NCBI RefSeq assembly: GCF_016802725.1
Contig: NC_052668.1
Location: 6,244,501 to 6,308,500 of the forward strand
Length of the DNA stretch: 64,000 bases
Reading direction: 5' to 3'
Source of the DNA: Solenopsis invicta
Taxonomy: Eukaryota; Arthropoda; Insecta; Hymenoptera; Formicidae
Shown here: piece by piece, positions 55,431-64,000 of the stretch
How the letters are laid out: every line of letters starts with the position of its first letter
How positions within the stretch are numbered: position 1 is the first letter of the stretch
The notes under the pieces: generated by a model
Told to the model about the DNA's origin: nothing
The model's input: only the letters and a program-made list of their open reading frames with translations
The model's database searches: none
Made by a program: the position numbers and the translations under genes

Positions 55431-56220
55431 TAATAGTAAAAAATTATTTTTGTAAGAATGAATTTTGGTCGCTATAAATCGGTAAGTTATTCAAATGCAC
55501 AAGCTCAATTTTCACTTTGTAAGATGTGAACATTATAAAGTGTAACAATCTGTAACATCTAATGAACATTTAAATGATCCATGTGACGTCGATTTGTCAT
55601 CCATGAACCCTTTATTAATGATCCACGTAATGTTTAATGGACATCTGTAAAAACGTCCGATGAACGTACGCAATGTGGAACTCTGGATGTCTAATGGAAG
55701 GTCCGAATCTCCACAGCAGACATCCATTAGACGTCCATTAAAGGTTATTGTTCTATGTGGATTATAAAGTGTCTAATAGAGATCTAATGAACGTATATCA
55801 TGTAAAACTATAGATTTCTTTGGATATCTATCATATTTTAACTTATCATCAATTCGTCATTTATTTTTTATTAAAAACTTTGATAATTGCATTCCTATAA
55901 AGAGTATTGTTCTGGAAATAAAATTATGAATATGTAGAAATAAAATGTATCAATATAAATGTTTTTGTGTACTTGTAAAATTTGCAGAAAATTTTGACTA
56001 AATAAAACAGAAATATTATTCCATCAGAAACGTTTTATAATTTTATTACTTATAACAGATGTACAATGGATATTTATAATGTGTTGATAGAATATAATTG
56101 TCATAGAGTTGGGATGGATATCTAATAGATGTCCATCTGACTTCCACCATGGAAATAGACATCTCATGGAGCTATGCAAAAGCGATAGATATGCAGTGGA
56201 AATTAATTTCTATGTGCAAG
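55431..56220. repeat. Region with degenerate GACGTCCATTAGA subrepeats
   Basis: Variants of GACGTCCATTAGAC / GATGTCTAATGGA / GAACGT occur many times at 55560-55810 and again at 56095-56190 in both orientations, separated by AT-rich sequence. This looks like the two subterminal regions of a non-autonomous DNA element; ends not defined. Confidence 0.5.
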
Positions 56221-56720
56221 AGAAGAAGTAAGAAAAGAAAAAAAAAAAGTTTAAGAAAAGAAACAAGGTATAAAGAATAGAAGGAAAAAAGCAACAAAAG
56301 AAAAAATTTAAAATGAGAAAGGATGAATAAAAAGAAAAAAAAGAAAAAAAGAAGGAAATCAATTTAGGATAAAAATAAAAAAAATATAAAAAAAGGGTAC
56401 ATAGCGATAAAAATAAAATATTTATTTAATGATTGTTAGCTAAGGCTTAATATTTTGATATCGAATTGATTTAATAAAGTAAATTATTTTTACTTTCAGT
56501 AATGCTCAAATATTATTAAAAAAAAAGGAAAAAAATGAAATAACGGAAGAAGACAGATAGAAGATAAGCAAAAAAGAAAAAAAAAGGAATAAAATAAGAC
56601 ATGAAGAACACGGAAAAAGTGAAGGAGAAAAAAAGGATAAAATTTATAAAATGAATAAATGAGAAGGAAAAAGGAAGTGGGGAGAAAGACTATAAATAAG
56701 TATAATATAAAACAATTTTT
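56221..56720. repeat. A/G-rich low-complexity sequence
   Basis: AGAAAAAAG-type runs with an AT-rich interruption (56400-56520) that includes TTAATGATTGTTAGCTAAGG, echoing 15098. No gene. Confidence 0.6.
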
Positions 56721-57124
56721 TAATGGAATATGATATCCTAACAAGATCGAAATATATAACAACACATTTAATTAACGAGATAGCAATACCGGCCGAAAGC
56801 AGATTTTTGTGCTGAATAATTTTTTAAGTAAATTTACAAACATTTAAGAGTCTTTTAACTGCGCGCCGTATATTTACTAGACTTAAAACAGTTTTTTAAG
56901 AAAAACCAAGAAATGTAAAATCACAAAAATTCAATTGATGCTCAATTTAATAATTTTTGATGCTTACAAGCATCTCTATTATTCCCCTTTATGTTGAAAA
57001 ACTGTAAGTGCTTCAATGGTCGAACTAGCTAAAACGCCCAAAGAAGTGAAAGATTCAAGTCCAAACGTTGGCCGAGATAACATCTTTTGCAATAAATTCT
57101 TTACAAATTTTCAGAATAAGGGGG
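56721..57124. other. Unassigned AT-rich sequence
   Basis: No recognisable feature. A minor plus-strand open frame starting near 57016 runs into the next repeat and looks incidental. Confidence 0.35.
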
Positions 57125-57500
57125 GATCTAGAGGCGCGGTCGCGACTCGCGCCTATGTAGGAGAAGCGAGTCGCAGACCGACCCTCTTTTACGCGAGTCA
57201 ACGAGTTCCAAGCATGCGAGATTATCAAATCTCAGTAACGGCTGAACCGATCAAGTTCTGAGTAGTCTCAAACGATAGCTTGGCCTCGACTTGTATAATA
57301 AAAGTGTTTTTATTTTTTCTCTCCGTGCCCTACGAATGGAGATATCGCGACGCAAAGTCCAAATCTCAATTTTTACATTTAAGAAACGTCATCGTCGCTA
57401 AGATTTTCTTGTCCAGTACATATTTTCGTCACAGAGAGGCGTTTGCTATTATATTATATTAGCTATATTCAATCAATCATGTCATGCACCATCATCTAAC
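57125..57500. repeat. Second copy of the 26120-26500 repeat
   Basis: GAGGCGCGGTCGCGACTCGC, CTCTTTTACGCGAGTCAACG, ACGGCTGAACCGATCAAGTT, GAGATATCGCGACGC and GAGGCGTTTGCTATTA follow the same order as in the first copy. It ends in GTCATGCACCATC, a remnant of the palindrome B/D outer segment. Confidence 0.75.
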
Positions 57501-57594
57501 CTGAATAGTAGTTGTCACCTAACGCAACTGACCATTCCGTCACGGCGATTTCGGTGGAGCGAACAATCCTTTAATCCGTTTTCCGCCCGGTTAA

Positions 57595-58200
57595 GAATAA
57601 TCAGTACAAAATTACCGTTTCAAAAAAAAGGTAAGAAAAGGCACCAAGTGCGCGCACCTAAAAACTTTTATTTTTTTCTGCAAAACTCAAGTGGTACTAT
57701 CTCTGTGTTAATTGAAAAACTTACTATGCCAGACCATGTCGTAATATCTTGAACTTTAATATACCTTTGTGAATTACAATATTACATTTTATTCTATTTT
57801 TTTTCTTACAATTTTACCAAGTTGAAATCATGTCTTTTATTACAAAAAAATACAAATTGCTTGACACTGCAAAACGCATGATATCAGTATAAAATTATCT
57901 TTTCAAAAAAAGGTAAAGAAAGGCACCAAGTATGCGTGTGCGTGCACTTTATCTTTATTTTTTTTCTAAACTCAAGTGATATTATTTTTGTATTTTAACA
58001 GAAAAAATTTTTTATGCTAATTTAATTCTACAAAATCCAAGTAGTACTACTTTGTACTTTATATTTTCATTGAAAAATTTTCCTATTCTAACCCAATTGG
58101 TATGTACTTGATTCCATAAAACCTAAGTAACAGTGTAAATCATGTCTTATTACAGAAAAAAAAAATGACATATTGCTTAACACTACAAAACGCGTGATAT
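57595..58200. repeat. Repeated terminal modules of the palindrome A/E family
   Basis: The phrase ATCAGTACAAAATTACCTTT followed by CAAAAAAAGGTAA recurs at about 57600, 57885 and 58198, spaced about 300 bp. The second and third are preceded by TTGCTT(A/G)ACACT(A/G)CAAAACGC. Each looks like the left end of a palindrome-family element joined to the outer end of the next, as if ends had duplicated in tandem. Confidence 0.65.
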
Positions 58201-58204
58201 CAGT

Positions 58205-59590
58205 ACAAAATTACCTTTTCAAAAAAAAGGTAAAAAAGCGCCTATGTGTGTTGCGCGCAACTTATTTTGAAATTGTGTAATCTAATAAAAATGATATACG
58301 TTTATTTAAAAAAAAAAAAATGTGTGAAATCTTTTAAAGTGCGCCTATTATAAAAAGAATATACTTTTTCTACAAAATTAAAGTAGTCGTATTTGTATTT
58401 TCTTTGAAAAACATTCCTATTCTAACCCAACTGGTAGTATCTTCAATTTTTATACAAAACCCACGTGGTACTATCTCTGTATTGTTATTGAAAAATCTTC
58501 GTATTTTTAAAATTCAAGTGATAGCATCTTTAATTCTCATTGAAAAATTTTATTCTAACCCAAGTAGTATTTCCTTAAATATTGTGTAATTTAATTCAAC
58601 CTAAATGCATATTTCCAAAAAATCTTTTAAACAATCAAAGTACTATTTTTGTATTTCCATTGAAAAATCTTTCAATTTTAACCCAAGTGGTTGTATTTAA
58701 TTTTAATAAGTTTCAATGGAATATATAACATTTAATTTAAAAGATTAAAAAGGAAACGGTACAAAATGAGAAAATTTTATTAAAATAAAAATTTTTTTAT
58801 GTACAAAAACATGGCGCTGCTAGATAGGAAAAGCAATGAGAAGAATTGAATAATTTCTACTTTCAATTAAATACCACTTGGTTTGGAAGATTTTCAATGA
58901 CAATACAGAGATAGTAGCAATTAGGTTTTGTATAGAAATTATTCAATTCTTCTCATTGCTTTTCCTATCTAGCAGCGCCATGTTTTTGTACATAAAAAAA
59001 TTTTTATTTTAATAAAATTTTCTCATTTTGTACCGTTTCCTCTTTAATCTTTTAAATTAAATGTTATATATTCCATTGAAACTTATTAAAATTAAATACA
59101 ACCACTTGGGTTAAAATTGAAAGATTTTTCAATGGAAATACAAAAATAGTATTTTGATTGTTTAAAAGATTTTTTGGAAAAATGCATTTAGGTTGAATTA
59201 AATTACACAATATTTAAGGAAATACTACTTGGGTTAGAATAAAATTTTTCAATGAGAATTAAAGATGCTATCACTTGAATTTTAAAAATACGAAGATTTT
59301 TCAATAACAATACAGAGATAGTACCACGTGGGTTTTGTATAAAAATTGAAGATACTACCAGTTGGGTTAGAATAGGAATGTTTTTCAAAGAAAATACAAA
59401 TACGACTACTTTAATTTTGTAGAAAAAGTATATTCTTTTTATAATAGGCGCACTTTAAAAGATTTCACATATTTTTTTTTTTTTTAATAAACGTATATCA
59501 TTTTTATTAGATTACACAATTTCAAAATAAGTTGCGCGCAACACACATAGGCGCTTTTTTTTATCTTTTTTTGAAAAGGTAATTTTGTAT
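58205..59590. repeat. Palindrome E: 1.4-kb near-perfect foldback, centre 58896
   Basis: Two arms of about 655 bp or more read as near-identical reverse complements. 58404-58589 and 59203-59388 (186 bp) are identical as I read them. The outer ends AAAATTACCTTTTCAAAAAA and GCGCCTATGTGTGTTGCGCG are mirrored at 59530-59590. The loop (about 58862-58925) carries AATACCACTTGGTTTGG. The sequence near the loop, ATGGCGCTGCTAGATAGG, is shared with palindrome A. No protein domain. Confidence 0.92.
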
Positions 59591-59639
59591 AGTAGAAATA
59601 CGCGTAAGAGTAAAACATTATTAAATTGATTAAGTAATT

Positions 59640-60045
59640 TAATTTTAAAGTAGAGATATGTTTTGGACCGATAATGTAACAACACAATGATAATAAGAAA
59701 GCTTTCTTTGGTCGTAGCTAGAAATTTATTAGGAAAAATACCCTGGGTAGGGTGTTATTTTTCGCAATAAATTTCTTTACCGTTTTTTTCAGAGGGAGAA
59801 TGGCTATATAGATGCAAATCAGCATCAATTATTATATTAAATTAATTAATTTAATAAAAATCGTGATATTACTAATTTTTATTCGACATGCTACAATCAA
59901 AAAAAAAAAAAAATTTGGCGCACATTCTGGTTGAATTCGAAAAAGTATATAAAATCATACGAATAAATATAAGCATTAAGATCCAGCTACGACCAAAGGC
60001 TTTCTTATTATCATTGTGTAATTTAATTATGTGATGTTACTTTCA
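59640..60045. repeat. Foldback element with GGTCGTAGCTAG core
   Basis: The left arm AATGATAATAAGAAAGC... with TTTGGTCGTAGCTAG has a mirrored partner, CAGCTACGACCAAAGGCTTT and CTTATTATCATTGTGTAA, at about 59980-60020. The inner part CTGGGTAGGGTGTTATTTTT and CAATAAATTTCTTTACCG is related, in reverse, to the middle of the 33907-34447 element. Non-coding. Confidence 0.7.
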
Positions 60046-60560
60046 AGTCTGTTCACCCTCCGTCTAAACACCTGAGATTAGTACCAAACGAGATAAAGTA
60101 TTCTCCATCTCCATTGACAAGCAAACTTTGCGAGATTTCACATTATGGTTTTAATGACATTTTGCATATATATAAGTAACATAATTAAATAATTTTAGAA
60201 ATTCAGTTGCAGCTAGAGCTGTGCGCCGCCACGCCGCGCCGCCACCGCCGGTGCAATTAAACGAGCCGCCGCCGCCGAATATCTCGGTAGTCACGTGGCG
60301 ACGTGCGAATCGTGGGCCCGGACATCATGCATCTCGTGTCACGTACGGAGAACCACTGCGACTACTGCGAGTCATTTGTTTGCATGCGTGCGCATGTGTG
60401 TGTGTGTGTATTTCAGCAGCCACTCGCCAGGCAAGAATAGACGATCGTTACATACACAACTAGCACGCAGCGTTTCTCCTCGCGCGACAAGCTTTGTGCA
60501 CGTAGTCTGGACCCAAAAAATAAATGATTATTATACTTGACAAAATTTGGTGACAGTGTA
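60046..60560. other. GC-rich block, possible LTR or promoter-like region
   Basis: 60210-60500 is GC- and CpG-rich (GCCGCCACGCCGCGCCGCCA), includes a short (GT)n at about 60393-60410, and ends with AATAAATGATTATTATACTT and GACAAAATTTGGTGACAGTG. An AATAAA signal followed by CA and TTTGGTGAC would suit an LTR end plus primer site, but no second LTR or Pol is seen. Unresolved. Confidence 0.3.
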
Positions 60561-60708
60561 GATATTTAGAATATTTATCAACATGTAAGTACGCAAACTA
60601 ATGCTAAAAGAAAGTTTTTAAGATATCTGGACATGTTTTTCTATTAGCATGTAAAAAAAGAATGTTTTTATGTTTAAACGACTGTCATTACTATTTAAGA
60701 TTTGTAAA

Positions 60709-60957
60709 ATGGACAGAGGAAACGTCGAAAGCGTTTTTAACAAACCAATTAAAGATTATGAGATTACGTTACTGCACAACAGTAATACAAAAACAAGTTT
60801 TGCATGGAAGAATTTTGGAACATTATTATTGAAAGATAAGGATAAGAAAGTCGCAATCATGCAATCCAAGATTTTTTGTCAATCTTGCTTAAAAACAGCT
60901 CAAAAAACCTCAGAATCTGAAAGAAGTGAAAAACCGTTTTCGAAGTTAGTATTCTAT
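60709..60957 (+). pseudogene. BED-finger-like N terminus, possible hAT transposase fragment
   Basis: An 82-codon frame reads MDRGNVESVFNKPI, TSFAWKNFGTLLLKDKD and FCQSCLKTAQKTSESER. W.NFG...K and C..C with following basic residues resemble the BED zinc finger that starts many hAT transposases and domesticated ZBED proteins. The two His ligands expected later are not present before the stop. It may be a truncated gene or a first exon; nothing matching follows in the next 900 bp. Confidence 0.4.
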
Positions 60958-61873
60958 TAATGTAACATAAAAATCCTTTCGAGTGGTTACGTTGTAGTAA
61001 AAAATATATTTTCTGGCGTATAAAGTAGGAAAGTTTATATGACTGGTTTGAAGAATTTTCATAGATTTCCTTACTTATCTTTGATTTTAATACTTTTTTC
61101 GTCGATTTCATAATTTTAAATCTTATACAGTTTTTCATAAATTTTCTGATTTTGCCAATATTATTTATTTATACTTTTTATGATATATGATATATGAATT
61201 GTCATATATTTTATCAAGCTTCTTCATAGTAATTAGTATTCTTTATAGATTTCTACAATTAGTAGCATACAAGTTTTCATTAACTTTATTAATTTTATTA
61301 TCTTTTTATAACTTTTTATATAAATATTTCATAACCCGTTAAATATTAAATTAATTGATTAACGGATTTTCACTCTTTTTTATATAAATTTGATGAACTT
61401 TGTTCTACTTTCTTGGAAATTTTAATAATTTCACATTAAAATCTGCAAACGCGAATTATGGAAAACTGTTGTAAACTTATAAATATTTTATCATAAATTG
61501 TTCTATTATAGAAATGTATAAATTTTCATTATATTATATATTATATTAACTCTGGTTTTTTCAGTACACTTTTTGTATTAGTTGAAAAATACAACTCTTT
61601 TGCTCTTGCTTATGCTTTTCGTATAAAATTTAAAATACTTTTTCATAAAAATTTGCCAATACTTTTATTTAAAAAACTACATTTCTATGAACTTTTTTTT
61701 AAACTAGTTGTAATAACTTTTCAAATTTATGCAAGTTTCAAACACGTTTTCATACAAGTTAATATAGGTGTCTTAACATAATCATTTTTATCCATCCATT
61801 TCAGTTTTTATTATAATTCATTAGAAAAGTTTTCGTATTAAATTTGTTTTGTTTACGTTTTTGTAAGAGTACA
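60958..61873. other. AT-rich sequence between the BED-like frame and the copia LTR
   Basis: No coding or repeat structure recognised. Confidence 0.4.
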
Positions 61874-62065
61874 TGTTATATATTACAAAGCGATTTATTA
61901 AATGTAATATCTAATATCGAGATATCGCGTGAAGCATTTATCTTAGTTCTTTTGTTCTTCTTAGATATAAAAAAGTTGTCCTGCATGTCAGATCTATTTT
62001 CCATCGTTGTTAATAAATAAATGAGATATTAAAGGATAGACGGTTTATTCTTTGTAATTCTAACA
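61874..62065 (+). repeat. Copia 5' LTR
   Basis: Starts TGTTATATATTACAAAG and ends TTGTAATTCTAACA, the usual TG...CA ends. The left boundary is chosen from the TGTTA start and short copia LTR length; the 3' LTR is not available to confirm it. Confidence 0.7.
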
Positions 62066-62068
62066 TCT

Positions 62069-62080
62069 TGGTAGCAGAGC
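62069..62080 (+). promoter_or_regulatory. Copia primer-binding site (initiator tRNA-Met)
   Basis: TGGTAGCAGAGC lies three bases after the LTR. It complements the 3' end of insect initiator tRNA-Met (CUCUGCUACCA), the common copia primer. Confidence 0.85.
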
Positions 62081-62165
62081 GTGGTTTACGAAGAAAAATA
62101 ATAAAGTGAAACCGACATCCGGAGGAAAAAGCAGGATTAAAAAACGTATTAGACGTAATACAAAA

Positions 62166-64000
62166 ATGGCAGAGAAAACAGCATTGCCCACCATTCCGTT
62201 GCTGACTGGAGATAATTATTTTAATTGGCGCGTAAAAATGGAATCAGTATTACAATTAAAGCGATTGGTGAATGTACTCACGTTAGACCGGCCTACGGGA
62301 GATGATAAGAAAAAAGAAAAAGAAGAATGGGACGAGAAGAATGCGGACGTCATAGCTTGCATCAGATTGTCGCTAAGTGATAGCCAAATTTTACAATTTG
62401 CGAGTGAGAAGAATGCGAAGAGATTATGGAAAGCAATCCATGATACATATGCGGGGCCTGCAGAGGATAGAGCAATCGACGCAGGAGAGGAGTTAAAGAA
62501 CATCAAGATGCTCGACAATGAAACGGTTAACGAATACATCAGCCGTGCTCGGGGTCTGGGTGTAAAATGTGTATCCGCAGGATTAAATGTATCAGAAAGA
62601 CAACTGGTGTACAACGTCGTTAGAGGACTTCATAAAAAATACGATCAAATCCGTGAGATATTAAAAACACAGCGTGACAAGAAGCTGGATGAAATCCTTG
62701 AGATTCTTAGAGAAAAGGAGAGAGAAACGCTGAAGAAAGGTAACAACAGTGGTCTGGAGACGGCGTACGCAACCAAGAATCCATTCAAGAAGAATTACAA
62801 GAGGAAGTGCTTCATATGCGGGAAGACGAATCATCTGGCAAAAGACTGTTATCATCGCAAGAACCGAACGGAGAAGGAGACATCTGAACGATATTTTAAG
62901 GATAAAAAAGACAGTGGCAAGGGTAACCAAAGGAGAAATGTAAACCTTGCATCTGAAGACAGGTTAGATTATGCTACTTTTCAAGTTTTTGATAGTGGTA
63001 ATTGTTTAAGAAATCAGAATAAATGGATAATTGATAGCGGATGCACATCACATATGACTTTTGAAAGAAAATATTTTTTAGATTTTAAATCTATTAAAGG
63101 TAAAGTTTATTTAGCTGGTAAAGATAACGTATTAGAATCTAGTGGGATTGGATCACTTCGAGTTAAAATACAAAATGAAAAGGGTAAAATTATTTATGTT
63201 ACGGTTTATGATGTCATATATGTTCCTAAATTACGTTCAAATTTACTATCAGTTATGAAATTAATGGAACGTGGTCTTAAAGTAAATTTTGCTGAATATG
63301 AGGTAAAAATATGCAAAGAAAACGGTCAAATAATTGCGACTGGGGAAAGGATTGATAATCATTTTGTGACGCATATGATTCCTATAATAGAAAACAATTG
63401 TAATAATGTATATAATAATGAAGTTGGGGATACAGATGATGAATTTAGTAGAGATCTTACACATGTATGGCATCGTAGACTAGGTCATGTAAATGATAAA
63501 TACATACAGAGACTTACGAGAGAGAAACTTGCGTATGGAATTAATAATGACATAAAGGATGCTAATTGTAAAGCGTGTAAAACATGTAAAATAACGAGAA
63601 AAACACATAAAAGTGTTATGCATGATCAAAGTAAGAGAATATTAGATTTGCTACATTTAGATATTTGTGGTCCTATACCTGTTGAATCTGTGGGAGGTTC
63701 GCGTTATATATTACTTATAATAGATGATTACAGCGATATGTATTTTACTTATTTTCTTAAAAATAAGACTGAGACTTTATCTTTATTCCAAATATTCTAT
63801 AAAAAATGCAAGAATGTATTAGACAAAAACATTAAATGTATACGTACAGACAATGGTACTGAATTTTGTAATAATCAGTTTCGTGAGTTTACAGGCAAAA
63901 AGGGTATTGAGCATCAAAAAACTGTTCCTTATAATCCGGAGAGTAACGGAAAAGTAGAGAGAGGGAACAGAGTAATTTTAGAACGAGCTCGTACTTTATT
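62166..64000 (+). CDS. Copia Gag-Pol polyprotein, partial, open to the window end
   Basis: Starts at MAEKTALPTIPLLTGDNYF, 100 bp after the LTR, and stays open for 611 codons. Gag (about residues 1-210) has WRVKMESVLQ and WKAIHDTYAGPAEDR, a UBN2-type pattern. The zinc knuckle CFICGKTNHLAKDC is near residue 215. The protease site IIDSGCTSHM is near 289 (DSG, as in copia), followed by VYDVIYVPKLRSNLLSV. The GAG-pre-integrase block VWHRRLGHVNDKYIQRL is near 432 and a Cys pair, CKACKTCK, near 475. Integrase has LLHLDICGPI (Asp, near 497), IRTDNGTEFCNN (Asp, near 561) and NPESNGKVERGNR (Glu, near 597). No frameshift or stop was seen; it may be a competent copy. Confidence 0.95.
   Translation, partial: MAEKTALPTIPLLTGDNYFNWRVKMESVLQLKRLVNVLTLDRPTGDDKKKEKEEWDEKNADVIACIRLSLSDSQILQFASEKNAKRLWKAIHDTYAGPAEDRAIDAGEELKNIKMLDNETVNEYISRARGLGVKCVSAGLNVSERQLVYNVVRGLHKKYDQIREILKTQRDKKLDEILEILREKERETLKKGNNSGLETAYATKNPFKKNYKRKCFICGKTNHLAKDCYHRKNRTEKETSERYFKDKKDSGKGNQRRNVNLASEDRLDYATFQVFDSGNCLRNQNKWIIDSGCTSHMTFERKYFLDFKSIKGKVYLAGKDNVLESSGIGSLRVKIQNEKGKIIYVTVYDVIYVPKLRSNLLSVMKLMERGLKVNFAEYEVKICKENGQIIATGERIDNHFVTHMIPIIENNCNNVYNNEVGDTDDEFSRDLTHVWHRRLGHVNDKYIQRLTREKLAYGINNDIKDANCKACKTCKITRKTHKSVMHDQSKRILDLLHLDICGPIPVESVGGSRYILLIIDDYSDMYFTYFLKNKTETLSLFQIFYKKCKNVLDKNIKCIRTDNGTEFCNNQFREFTGKKGIEHQKTVPYNPESNGKVERGNRVILERARTL

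Larger units (their letters stand above)
61874..64000 (+). mobile_element. Ty1/copia LTR retrotransposon, 5' portion, continues past the window
   Basis: A 192-bp LTR, primer-binding site and an uninterrupted Gag-Pol frame are present. The reverse transcriptase, RNase H and 3' LTR lie beyond the right edge. Gag, zinc knuckle, protease and integrase occur in this order, with integrase before reverse transcriptase by implication. This is the copia arrangement. Confidence 0.93.

Noticed and set aside
60385..60412. Regulatory GT repeat at the CpG-rich block
   Set aside because: Too short and without other promoter evidence to call a regulatory site.

Overview
This is transposon-dense eukaryotic DNA. 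I found no host protein-coding gene I would defend. The organism is probably an insect, most likely a hymenopteran such as an ant. The nuclear mitochondrial pseudogene (NUMT) has the insect gene order trnM-trnI-nad2-trnW-trnC(-)-trnY(-)-cox1-trnL2-cox2 and reads with TGA as Trp. The elements (Transib, mariner, pogo, BEL/Pao, copia, R1-like LINE, P-like, hAT and TTAA-target miniature elements) are an insect assemblage. The ant call is inference.

Layout. (1) 60-5280: degenerate I/LOA-type LINE on the minus strand. (2) 5.3-6.1 kb: P-element-like transposase fragment. (3) 6648-10870: complete but decayed Transib (RAG1-related) element with CACAGTG termini, a 5-bp target duplication and a nested miniature element. 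(4) 11.3-13.1 kb: two inverted-repeat elements and a 578-bp TG/TGCG microsatellite. (5) 14.3-19 kb: a foldback, a pogo-like transposase remnant and a decayed mariner. (6) 18.9-27.8 kb: four large palindromes, with an apparently intact mariner (24701-26023) between the third and fourth. (7) 27.8-32.4 kb: very GC-rich R1-like LINE with 5' UTR, zinc-knuckle ORF1, 3' UTR and poly(A), but no ORF2. (8) 32.4-54.6 kb: a roughly 3.4-kb NUMT expanded to 22 kb by nested insertions: a 541-bp terminal-direct-repeat element, a 3.15-kb purine-rich LINE with a perfect 17-bp target duplication, and a second copy of that LINE. The second LINE copy carries a TTAA-target element, a mariner, a 7-kb BEL/Pao retrotransposon (5-bp duplication) and a hAT miniature element (8-bp duplication). 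(9) 54.6-60.5 kb: repeats, including a 1.4-kb near-perfect palindrome. (10) 61.9-64.0 kb: 5' LTR, primer site and open Gag-Pol frame of a copia element that runs off the window.

The insertions give a relative chronology: the NUMT first, then the LINEs, then the DNA transposons and the BEL element. The elements that look young enough to matter are the 24.7-26.0 kb mariner, the 58.2-59.6 kb palindrome (arms read as nearly identical) and the copia element.
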